Source: Protopterus annectens (Eukaryota; Chordata; Ceratodontiformes; Protopteridae). Taken from it: a stretch of DNA of 64,000 nt. Positions 1-9,524 of this stretch are shown here, piece by piece (the stretch's first letter is position 1; the number at the start of each line of letters is the position of its first letter). The stretch covers positions 696,426,306 through 696,490,305 of the forward strand of contig NC_056748.1 of assembly GCF_019279795.1 (NCBI RefSeq), in the 5' to 3' direction. A program made the position numbers and the translations under genes. Under the pieces are notes generated by a model that saw only the letters and a program-made list of their open reading frames with translations, did no database searches and was not told the origin of the DNA.

Positions 1-1675
1 CAAACAGAGGAACCGTGGATTCTGGACCCAGTACCAGATGTACTGACCCATTCGTCGGGAGTTCCTCACCCGTCTCTTCAGTCCCTCAAACTAGCAGCTT
101 GGCTGCTCCGCTTCCCTGCCTAGCCAGGTCTGTTCTACTTTCTCCGGCAGTTCAACACATTCTGGTTGCTTCTCATAAAGCTTCCACTACAAAACTCTAC
201 AGGAGTAAATGGAAACGCTTTGTATACTGGGCGTCTAGCCAACACTTAGACCCCCTGGTAGCTCCTCTACATAAAGTATTGGAATTTTTATCTATCCTCT
301 TTCACGAAGGAGCCTCTACTTCCACACTAAGAGTACAGTTGACGGCCATATCGAACTTCCATATTGGTGAGGACGGTTCTCCCATTATGTCGCACAGACT
401 TTGTAAGGCTTTTATGAAAGCAACTTTCCATCTTTGGCCGCCCGTCAGGAAGCCTTTCTTTCCATGGAGCTTAAATTTGTTACTGTCACAACTCATGTTG
501 CCACCCTTCGAACCTGCTTCGTCCTGCCTTCTAAAGTTCTTATGGAAGACGCTTTTCCTCGTAGCTGTTACTTCAGCTCGAAGAGTTTCAGAGCTGCAAG
601 CATTATCGGTCAGACCACCTTACTTGATTTTCCATTCAGATAGAGTCTCTTTACGTACAAATCCATCTTTCCTTCCAAAGGTATGTTCCGTCACAAATAT
701 TAACCAATCCATAGAACTCCCTACCTTCTTCAAGAACCATACTAACAAGTTGGAGTATATGCTGCACAAGTTGGATGTTCACAGGTAGTTAAGATTTTAT
801 TTGGATAGGACTAAAAGTTACAGGAAGACAGATCAGCTCTTTGTCGCGTTTGCAGACAATAAAAAGGGCATGGCAATTACAAAATGTACATTATCTAAAT
901 GGCTTGCTGATTGTATAGCCTTTGTATACTCTAAGTCAAATCAGTCCTTACCTACCAAACCTAAGGCCCATTCTACCAGATCCATTTCCACCTCCTTGGC
1001 TCATGCAGCTCGCTTGCCTTTGGACACGATTTGTGCAGCAGCCACGTGGCCTAAGCCACATACTTTCATCACTCATTATAGAGTTGACAAAGCCTCCAAA
1101 GACAGGACATCTTTTGGTTCCACTGTGCTTAGGAACGTTCTTCCATGAGTCACTCCGGGTGACGGAGCTAGGGACACTACCCGTGTGTAAGAACAAACGG
1201 CGAGATTGAACACTCTCACATAAAGAAGTTATGTCCTTACCATAACGTTCCATGTGGAGTATTCGTCTCGCCTTTGTTCTTACATCCCCCCCCCCCACGT
1301 GTTTTGGAAGAACGGGTAGGACTAGACTCTGATTGAAATGTCTTAACCCCTTCCGGGGTATATGGTCCTGTGTCTCATGGGGTATATGCTATTACCCTTA
1401 GTTATTTGCTATGGTGAGAGAGTGTCTCTGGATGCCTGAGAGAGTGTGTAGTTCTTGCACCTGAGGTATTAGGTTATCGGTCTGGTTTGTTTGCAAACTA
1501 GATCTGAGTAATGGCAGGGAGGATTGTGGGATATAGTCTGGTCTCGAGCTTCTCTGAGATGCAGAGCTTTGCGATGCGGCCGACTCGGAGCCGAGGATCA
1601 GCTCCGAACCCGTGTGTAAGAACAAAGGCGAGATGAACACTCCACAGGGAACGTTATGGTAAGGACATAACTTCT
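1..1675 (+). mobile_element. DIRS-type retrotransposon, family alpha, copy 1 (3' part)
   Basis: This is the 3' part of a tyrosine-recombinase retrotransposon cut off by the window start. Recombinase coding spans about 15-1148. It shows the first catalytic arginine in TSARRVSELQAL, the HxxR box in KAHSTRS, and the final histidine/tyrosine box in WPKPHTFITHY, which is the usual order for DIRS recombinases that join a circular DNA copy to the chromosome. After the coding part come an internal complementary region near 1190-1290 and a right inverted terminal repeat near 1490-1675. The element abuts a CR1 LINE fragment whose own 3' part would lie left of the window, so it probably inserted into that LINE. 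It is broken, with at least one break in the visible part. It is a fossil of moderate age. Confidence 0.85.
1190..1675 (+). repeat. ICR and right inverted terminal repeat of DIRS alpha copy 1
   Basis: The segment near 1190-1290 reads as the complement of the element's two ends placed side by side. The right terminal repeat near 1490-1675 has the reverse complement of its outer half. Both hold the dyad GTTATG-N7-CATAAC, at 1228-1246 in the ICR and 1653-1671 in the terminal repeat. In DIRS elements this arrangement lets a linear RNA template yield a complete circular DNA. The same architecture recurs in the other alpha copies of the window. Confidence 0.8.
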
Positions 1676-2651
1676 TTTTTCTTGGCATTGAGCTTGAGCC
1701 CATGGCTCTGGCACCAAGTATCTGTTTCTGTAAGGCCCTTTTGTAGAGTATCCACATAATTTGGGGATTCAGTAATGGCTCCCAGTTTGCAGTCATCTGC
1801 GAACTTTGTTAACCAGAGTCCCTTAGTGTTGGCCTGTACTTCAGAGAAGTAGATGCCAAACAAGAGCGGTCCCAGGACTGAACCCTGAGGTACTCCACTT
1901 GTCTGGAGCTGGATTTGGAGTCGGCTGCTTTTACAGTGTGGGTTCTGTCAGTAAGCCAGTTGGCAACCCATCGAGTGACATAGGGATTAATGCCCAGCTT
2001 AGTAAGTCTATCTATGATTTCAGAGTGGGGGATGGTGCTGAAGGCCTTGGCAAGGTCCAGATAGGCTGTGTGGACTGCCTTACCCTCGTCCACGTATCTG
2101 GAGACTTATTTGAAGAAGTCAATCAGGTTCAAAAGACAAGATCAGCCCTTCACGAACTCAAACTGGGTGGGGTCCAGTGTCTTTGTTTATAAGTTCCATG
2201 ATAATACGTTCCATGGCCTTGCAGATCAGGCTCGTCAGACTGATGGGGCGGTAGTTCCCGGGATCCAAGGTGGATCCCTCCTTGTCGAGTGGGATAACTG
2301 TAGTTTTGCGCCACTCAGTGGGCACGAAGCCTGAGGTGAGGCTATGATTAGACATGACACTTAGGTGAGGTGCCACTTCATTTTGTAGTTCATGTAATAC
2401 ACAGCCCGGGATGTCATCCTGTCCCATGGATGCTGTATTCTTAGCTGTGGAAAGTGTGTTTTTTACCTGTGTGGTCGTTATTACCAGAATTTGGCAATCT
2501 TCCAGTATTGAGGTGGGCCGTTTAGGGGGTGAGAGGGGGGTGAAGTTGGCACTGAATTGATCTGCCAGGATATTGGCAATATCCTTGGGATCAGTATATT
2601 TAATGACATTCTGTTGTAGCTCAGAGCAGATCTGAGCATTGCCATTTAGAT
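1676..2651 (-). mobile_element. CR1-like LINE fragment (copy B)
   Basis: The complement encodes pieces of a CR1-like reverse transcriptase: GNYRPISLTSLICKAMERII in the finger region, WVANWLTD, and the catalytic box FADDCKLGAI. It runs parallel to about 3516-4515 of the neighbouring CR1 copy A and is clearly the same family. The reading frame is interrupted several times. It lacks the endonuclease and the 3' end: its 3' side is cut by the DIRS terminus at 1675 and its 5' side stops where copy A's 3' tail begins at 2652. It is a dead fragment. Confidence 0.85.
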
Positions 2652-2905
2652 TCTTAGGTTCATAGGTAGATACTAGGCTATCTGCCCTAGGGCATTTATA
2701 AGCCTAGCCAGAGTGTATTTGGCTTCCGCCTCCCTATTAGATTAGCCTACTGTGCCTCTGTAAAGTAGGTCACAGAAGGTACCCTTTTAAGATTAGTTTA
2801 CTGTGCCACTGTCTAGCAGGGACACAGAAGAGATCCCAGGGGTAAATTTGCGATTTCCCATCCACGCGTCCAAATTTTGCTTGAAGAGGGTCAGCGAGGG
2901 GCTAT
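2652..2905 (-). repeat. 3' untranslated tail of CR1 copy A
   Basis: This non-coding tail follows the RT stop. It holds two diverged copies of a roughly 60-bp unit (about 2740-2800 and 2800-2855), each with a TACTGTGCC-type core and a following CACAGAAG. The terminal 50 bases (2652-2705) closely resemble the 3' tail of the SINE at 43319-43441. That is the expected signature when a SINE borrows the reverse transcriptase of a partner LINE. Confidence 0.65.
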
Positions 2906-2907
2906 GT

Positions 2908-3786
2908 CTAACATGAATTGGGATTATATTCCAGAGAGAGGGGAGCCTTTGGGAAATTGAATCTGTCCCTCCAGCATGTCCTATTTATTTTTGTGCTGAG
3001 GTTTAGGTCCCTGGAGCGTGTAGCACTAAGGGACTTGGATTTTTTGAGGTGGAGCATGTCCATTAATTCTGGGTTTGACATGGCTTTGTACGTCAGGCAT
3101 AGATCGCCTCTGAGTAGGCGGTAAGCAACTGAGTAGAGCTGGAGTTTCTTTAGTCGAGCTGCATAGGACATCTGTTTGTAGCCCATGATCCTCTTGGTGA
3201 GGTACTTTTGGGGTCTCTCCAGTTGCTGCAGGTGTCGGGTATGGTACATCCCAAAAGGGGCATTGTATTCAGTTATGGGCCTGATGAGTGACGAGTAGAG
3301 GGGCACAATGACCTCTCTTGATCTAGATGCGAACCCTTTCATGATAAGGTGGGCTATATAGAAGGTCTTTCTAACCACTTTGGCAACGTGATTATCATAG
3401 AAGAGATTACTATCTACGTTGGTCCCCAAATCTCTAATTACTTCTTCCGTACTTAATGGATTACCACCTATGTGGTAATCTGTGGGCACCTTGTTTTTCC
3501 CAAAGGGGATGACTATGCACTTTTTAGCATTTAGCTTCAGGCTGTGGCTCTGGCACCAAGCATCCGTCTCTGTGAGACCCTTTTGGAGGATGCTTGTGTC
3601 AGCTGGAGATTCGATTATGGCCCCCAGTTTGCAGTCATCTGCGAACATTGTTAGCCATAATCCCCCCGTGTTAGCCTGAACCTCACAGAAGTATATACCG
3701 AACAAGAGAGGTCCCAGAACTGTGCCCTGTGGGATGCCACTTGTAACTGGTTTGGATTCGGACATGGCACCTGCGATTCTGACCAT
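2908..3786 (-). pseudogene. CR1 copy A reverse transcriptase, C-terminal part of ORF2
   Basis: A 292-codon open stretch. It starts just before the RT motif IPQGTVLGPLLFGIYF (about residues 18-33) and runs through the catalytic FADDCKL box (near residue 47), the LNAKKC motif and the long CR1-type C-terminal region with GYKQMSYAARLKKL. It is the intact distal half of a LINE polymerase that would copy LINE RNA into DNA at a nicked target. The proximal fingers lie at 3787-4230 in other frames, so the protein as a whole is not encoded. Confidence 0.85.
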
Positions 3787-4207
3787 GTGGGTTCTATCTC
3801 TGAGCCAGTTTGCAACCCATCTTGTGATATAGGGGTTGATATTTAAGCTGGTAAGCTTATTTATGATGCCCGAGTGGGGTACTGTGTCGAAGGCTTTTGC
3901 GAGGTCCAGGTAGGCTGTGTGGACTACCTTGCCCTAATCTATGGCTTTGGTAACTGTTTCAAAGAAATCAACTAGGTTTAAGAGGCAAGATCTGCCCTTA
4001 ACAAAGCCGAATTGGGTAGGGTCCAGTGTCTAGAGGCTCCCAATGTCTTTGTTTATGAGTTCCATGATAATACGCTCCATAGCTTTACAGACCAGACTAG
4101 TCAGGCTTATGGGGCAATAGTTTCTGGGGTCCGTTGTGGCACCACCTTTGTGGAGTGGGACCAATGTAGCTGTACGCCATTCTTTGGGTACATATCCTGT
4201 AGTAAGG

Positions 4208-5600
4208 CTAAGATTGAACAGTGACAATGTGAGGGTTCAGTTCTTCTTGGAGCTCGTGTAAGACACAGCCTGGGACACCGTCCGGTCTCATCGATGCTGT
4301 GTTTTTTGCTTTGCAGAGGGCAGCTTTCACCTGTGCATCTGTGATGTCAGGGAGGTTACATTCAGTTGGGATAGGCATTTGCTCCTTTGGGGGGGAAGGG
4401 GGGGAGAAGTTTGTGCTGAATCTGTCTGCCAGGATGTTGGCTATGTCTGTAGGTTCGGTATATTTTGTACCGTTATGCAACAATTCAGAGCATATCTGGG
4501 AGTTTCCGCCCATGTTCCTGACATAACTAAAGAAGCCCTTGTGATTATCTTTAGTGTCTAGGGCAATTTTTCTTTCAAAACTGGCCTTTGATGATTTTAT
4601 GAGGGATCGAAGTTTCTTGCTAATACTGATCAGAGATGCCTTCCCTTTTTGGGATTTTGCTCTGTCATGTAGTAGCTCCCTCCTTCTGTTGTATAGCATA
4701 TTTATGGCCGGGGTCCACCAGACCGGTCTCCTGTTTTTGGAGGAGAGAGTCTTTGTTTTATTTGGGATAGCACGATCCATGCATTCCTGCAGGTGCTCAT
4801 AGAATGCATTTGTAAAGGATTCTGCGGATTGGGCTGTATTATCCTCTGGCCCAGGGGCTTTGAAGGATTCCACCTCAGTCTTGAGAAGTGCAAAGTTGGC
4901 TTTTGAGAAATTCTTTACAGTGATTTCCTTGGCTGGGGGTGGGGACGGGATATGGATGTCCAGGGAAATTTGTTTATGGTCTGATCTTGCCAATGAGAGG
5001 TTTACCTCTGGTGTGGAACATAGAGTCCCCATGTTGGTGATGACCAGGTCCAATATGTTGTTCCCTCTTGTGGGAGTGGTGACCAGTTGTTCCATTGCGT
5101 TAGAGTTTATAAATTCAAGGAACCGTTGGGTGAGGGTGTTTGGGCTTGAGTAGTTTTCCCAGTCAATGTTTGGGTAGTTGAAGTCACCCAATAACATAGT
5201 GTTTGGAGAGACCTTCATATTCTCCAGTGTTCTCAGGAATGCCAAGTGGGGTTCCTGTAATAGGGAAGGTGTTCTGTAGCAGGCTACAAACTGAAAGGCA
5301 GTTTTGCCTGCTGTTAGTTGCACATGGATGGTTTCAGATGCTTCGTGCAGTGCCACTAACCTGGAGGTGTAGGTATCTTTGATAAATATAGATACTCCCC
5401 CTCCTTTTGTGCTTCGGTCCGAGTTTTGGAGCCGAAACGCATGGTATGAGTTATAACCTGGTAGTGCTGCGGTGCTCTCAGGAGCCTTGAAACCAGGTTT
5501 CTGTTACTGCACAGACATCGATTTTATCCATACTGAGAGTCTTGAGTGCGTGCATCTTGAGGTTTAGACTTCTGGCATTGAGTAGCATTACCTTTAGTTT
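4208..5600 (-). pseudogene. CR1 copy A endonuclease and linker, N-terminal part of ORF2
   Basis: A 382-codon open stretch (5356-4208) carries the endonuclease core: GDFNYPNIDW near residue 58, NILDLVIT, and SDHKQISLDI near residue 123, followed by a basic linker with RRPVWWTPAINMLYNRRREL. The N-terminal strand of the domain, with NARSLNLKMHALKTL and DVCAVTETW, lies at about 5500-5600 in another frame. The enzyme would nick target DNA to prime reverse transcription. It is broken by at least one frame change near 5360. Confidence 0.8.
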
Positions 5601-5615
5601 TTTTTATCTTTGGGT

Positions 5616-6032
5616 TGTCTATGGAGGTGGGTTTGTCCTTTGAGCTTTGCCTAAAAAAGGCATTATGGGGGTGGCAAGAGCCTTGGCCAGTATACGAAAG
5701 CCTAAGGGTGACAGGTGCAAGCCGTCCCTAGCAAAGCAACGTGGCTTGTCTAGCATGTCATCCCAGGCTGACAGACACTGGATCCCCTTTGAATGACACC
5801 AATACTTTAGCCAATTGTTGAAACTGATCATTTTGTCTTTTTACTGTGGCATCATTCTTGGTGAGGGCAGGATGCTACTCAAGGTCAGGGTCATACCAGC
5901 CTGGGCTACATGGTCAGAGAGCTCCTCTATGTCTCTTTTCATGTAGTCTAGGGAGGTACGTCTCAGATATTGCATTTCTTTGAATTCAGACTGTTGAGGG
6001 TGCGTGCTCATCTTTTGTTTTATTTGAGACAT
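5616..6032 (-). pseudogene. CR1 copy A ORF1 remnant with esterase-type C-terminus
   Basis: Two short open pieces upstream of ORF2. The proximal one (6032-5841) looks like a coiled-coil start, with YLRRTSLDYMKRDIEELSDHV. The distal one (5831-5619) ends in CFARDGLHLSPLGFRILAKAL, which resembles the catalytic Asp/His end of the SGNH esterase found in ORF1 of many CR1 elements. The space between them is too short for a full esterase, so most of that domain appears lost. The esterase identification rests on this one motif. Confidence 0.55.
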
Positions 6033-6035
6033 TAG

Positions 6036-7598
6036 GAAATTGCTGGTATTTCAGCATGTGAAATTGACAATTTAGTGCTCTCATAGCTAGAGTAGCTGAG
6101 GTGTAAACCTTCTTCCCCCACCTATCTAGTGCTCTGGAGTCCCTTTCAGAGGGTACAGGATTTTTAGCCATAGAAACCTTAGCCCCTTTGGGACCCTGGG
6201 AGATAGTCTCTGGGTCAGCAACAGGGCTTTTGTAAAGGAATTTGTTTGAGTCAGGCACTCTATAATATCTATCTGGTTTGGCTGGAGCAGGAGGCAGAGT
6301 ATCTGGATTTAGACTAGATTATAAGTAAACATCATCCACAATGTCTAAAACTGGAGGGATAGCAAGTGGTCTGTGCTGGGGGAGTAAAAGAAACTCTCAG
6401 AGCCTTTTCTTTGAGTCAGAGTAGTCCTGACCTTCCCAGTGGAAATGTTCCCTCATGGTATGTAAGGTTTCTCCAAAGGAATAGTCTTCAGGGGGAGAAG
6501 CTGAGGGAATGGAATCTTCAGCATCAGAATCTTCATAAGGGGGAAAGGAGTAATCCTGTTCCTCAGAGGAGCCTGAGGAAATAGACACTTGATCAGAGAA
6601 GGCATAATCCTCCTCTTGTCTAGGCCTTTTGTCTAGGGGGGCTTGGGAACCCCTGATTAAAGAAATCAAATCTTCAGCCATTTTAAGCATCTGTTTCTTA
6701 GGCATGGGGGCCTTGAACTGGAGACTGATGTACAGTCTTTTTTGGTTTTAGAGGAGTCTTAAGCTTAGCATAAGATTTTATGGTGAGAGTAGTCGGTCTG
6801 AAGACACCTTCTGTAACCGAAGGTGTTTCCGCAGCGCCAGCTTCTCCTTCTGCAATGTTGTCGGTAGGGCCTAAAGATAATGGCTGCGTCGGCCTAGAAC
6901 TCTCTGCTTGAGAATCCGAAGCGGTCTGGGGTTCCAATTCTGCAGTCGTCAGGGGCTGTGTAGGCGCCTCACTGAAAACCGGCGACCAGCCCAGCCGAGG
7001 CCTCGGAGTCTGGCTTGGATCTAGGCTGCCTGTCTTTATCTTTGCGTTTTTTATGCACGCCGGTAGTCGGTTGCTCCGACGGCATAGTGTAATTAAATTT
7101 CCTACCGAAGTAGTGTCATGTGAAATTAAAGCGTCGCTTTATAGTTTGCTTATTGAACCTAGCACAAAACCAACAACCAGTGACATCATGGTCTGGGCCT
7201 AGGCAAAGTATACAATAAGAATGAAAGTCCTTATGAGGTATTTGCTTCCCACAAGAAATGCAATTGTTAACTTTTTCTGACATCGGACTGAGGCAAGAAA
7301 AGGTTCCCCAACAACGTACTTAGCATTGAAGACTTCGGACTGAAATTAGATTCGAAAATCTCAGGTGTCGGCTGACCGGCACTTGCGAACTGCTTCTGCT
7401 TTGGGCACCATGTGGCAAGAAAGACTGGGGAAAATGGCGTTGGATGCCTCTTATGTACCCCTGGCGCACTGACGTCAGGGGAAGAAGCAACAGCAACCGA
7501 TGCCGGACCAAGACTTTGGAATTCAGGCCGACTGCGGGACCGCCTGACGACAGGATAACCCAAGTGTGATGACTGCAGCAGGGTAACACGATGAACAT
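6036..7598 (-). mobile_element. DIRS-type retrotransposon, family beta, copy 1 (5' part)
   Basis: On the minus strand this copy retains the left terminal repeat (about 7300-7598) and most of the gag-like region (about 6036-7290). It has the N-terminal cysteine/histidine motif, the acidic serine-rich middle (EDSDAEDSIPSASPPEDYSF) and the conserved core beginning PDSNKFLYKSPVADPETI. RT, RNase H, methyltransferase and recombinase parts are absent: the copy stops near 6036 where the CR1 LINE begins. It is broken, with several breaks in the remaining coding part. The outer end at 7598 reads GATGAACAT, the same terminus as other beta copies. Confidence 0.85.
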
Positions 7599-7859
7599 CA
7601 AGATGAAAATACACTCTAAATAGCAAGGGAAAAGATACAACCCCAATGGAGCTCAAGATTCAAGCTGCTATCCTGGAAGGCAGCAAACAAGATCTGATGG
7701 TCTGTCTGTGCTAAGCATTGTGGGGTGGGGAGAGGAGGAGGAGGAGCTAGGGAAGCTGAAGTCTTTTGGAAATGGCTGGTCTTGAATCAGAGTTGGATCT
7801 AATAACCCACAGGTTAAACTGGACAGAAAAGGCAATGTCAGCTCTAATACTTAACTAAA

Positions 7860-9520
7860 AATTACTTCATTTACATAAATAGAAATGTTCCTAATACAAT
7901 TAATCCTAAACTTTACTACAAGAAGCTATACGGCTTATTTATACCATCATGTAAGTAGCAATCTAATTTTTTTAAAGTCAAAGCACTCTTAAAACACTGT
8001 TTCAGCTAATGACTTCATTCCACCATATCCCCTTTCCATAACCATTACATTTTGATTTTGAACTTGTGCCAGATATTCATTATCAGAAGTAATTCTAGAC
8101 GGACGTATAAACTGGCTCTTTGTTATCCTCTTCTTTTGATGGGGGGGATGACAACTGGAAAACTGTTAAAAAGTATTACTGTGCATTGATTTCCTAAATA
8201 AGCAAGTGAGAAATTTACTCTCAATGTATCTGCTTTTATAACAACATAACATAGGGACTGTTGATGAATGGTGTAAGTAAATCTCAAAAAAAAAATTAGT
8301 AGTGTTTTCCAAGAACACCATAAATTCATCAAATTGGTCCTTAGATCCAGACCAAATCATAAAAATATCATCCAAAAATCTACAATAAATTTTGCAAAAC
8401 TAAAAACAGTTAAAATGCGCGATGTTTCGCCCACCACTATACAACACAGCGTATATAGGGACATAACGCAGGACTTATGGCTATTCCATAGTTGTTTAAA
8501 ATACTCCCATTAAAAAAAAAAATTACCATACAAAACAATACACATAAAACCAAGAACTATTCTATATTCAACAGCTAAGTTCTCAAAATCTCTTGTAACT
8601 TCCTCAAATCATTCCAAGCCCATTTCATGGGATAGCTGTATACAGCTTTTCAAGTCAAGTGGCACTAAATCTGTACTTGAAATTTTCGTCTAATACTAAG
8701 TCCCATGATTCTTTTTTTAATATGTTGAGCCCTTCCATAAATGTTCTTAACCAAACTATCAATGTCAATGGTTCAGTTTTTGATTCCCCTGGTCAAGGCC
8801 ATTGGTTACAATGAAGGATCTGTAATGTTGGAATGAAATTTAGGTACTCCAAAAAAAATATGGTATAAATGGAAATTCTACCTTACAATACTGAAATAAT
8901 GTGGTTTCGACAAACAATTCTCTAGAAACAAGTAAATTTTCCTGTACATCACAAACATCTCAATCCAAGAAACAGAGCATCAAATCTGTAAAGTGACATT
9001 GACATTTATCATTCTTCTAACACAGTCCACAGAATCCATGATAATGCTCCCCCACCCAGTCAGGTTTCATAAACCATTTTTGTTTCCCATCACTTCCATC
9101 AGTAAAACTTTCTCTTCTCGGGACAAGTTATAGAAATTTTTTTTTTTCAAACTGTATGAGGAGGCTTGTCCTACACTACCTTTCTAATCTCCCACTCAGG
9201 TAAATGTTCAAATAAACTCATAGAGGGATGGGGGGGGGGTAAACAAACTCTTAGCGTTATTACAGATGCCACCTGTAACCTTGTTCTGATGTAATATGTT
9301 CAAATTTAAATTTCTAGCAAAACTTTCAAATCTAAGACTGTCCAAATCTGCCCATCCACTGGGTATAAATATTTAACTTTTTAAAATAATTTATGAAAGG
9401 ATCTGTTAATACTCAGGTAACTATAATTAAAGTTGTTAAAAATCTTCTGTCTCATCGGAAATTATCTGGATCTGGTCTTGCATCCCCATCATTAATTATT
9501 TTCCTTCATGTAGTGAGTCT
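7860..9520 (-). mobile_element. Penelope-like element remnant (PLE-1)
   Basis: The complement carries a decayed Penelope-type reverse transcriptase. The clearest piece is at 8166-8375: MDDIFMIWSGSKDQFDEF followed by the aromatic FFFEIYLHH. It parallels DDIFILWKGPRDQVEPF in the PLE at 18040-28130, where the same acidic pair is the polymerase catalytic box. Sequence toward 9480 resembles the N-terminal part of the same family. No GIY-YIG endonuclease was recognised. The reading frame is interrupted many times. The limits are approximate: the left side fades near 7860 and the right side meets DIRS sequence near 9525. Bases 7599-7859 hold nothing I recognise. Confidence 0.65.
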
Positions 9521-9524
9521 CTGT

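Larger units (their letters stand above)
2652..6035 (-). mobile_element. CR1-like LINE (copy A), nearly full ORF2 with ORF1 remnant
   Basis: This is a non-LTR retrotransposon on the minus strand. From its 5' side (high coordinates) it has an ORF1 remnant (5616-6032), an apurinic-type endonuclease (about 4850-5600), a linker, a reverse transcriptase (about 2908-4230) and a 3' untranslated tail (2652-2905). The endonuclease shows NARSL near its start, then DVCAVTETW, GDFNYPNIDW and SDHKQISLDI. The reverse transcriptase has IPQGTVLGPLLF and FADDCKL. Stops and frame changes near 4210 and 5360 break ORF2, so it is not active. Motif order and the ORF1 type fit the CR1 clade; L2 or Rex1 is less likely. 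The 5' end meets DIRS gag sequence near 6035. Confidence 0.85.
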
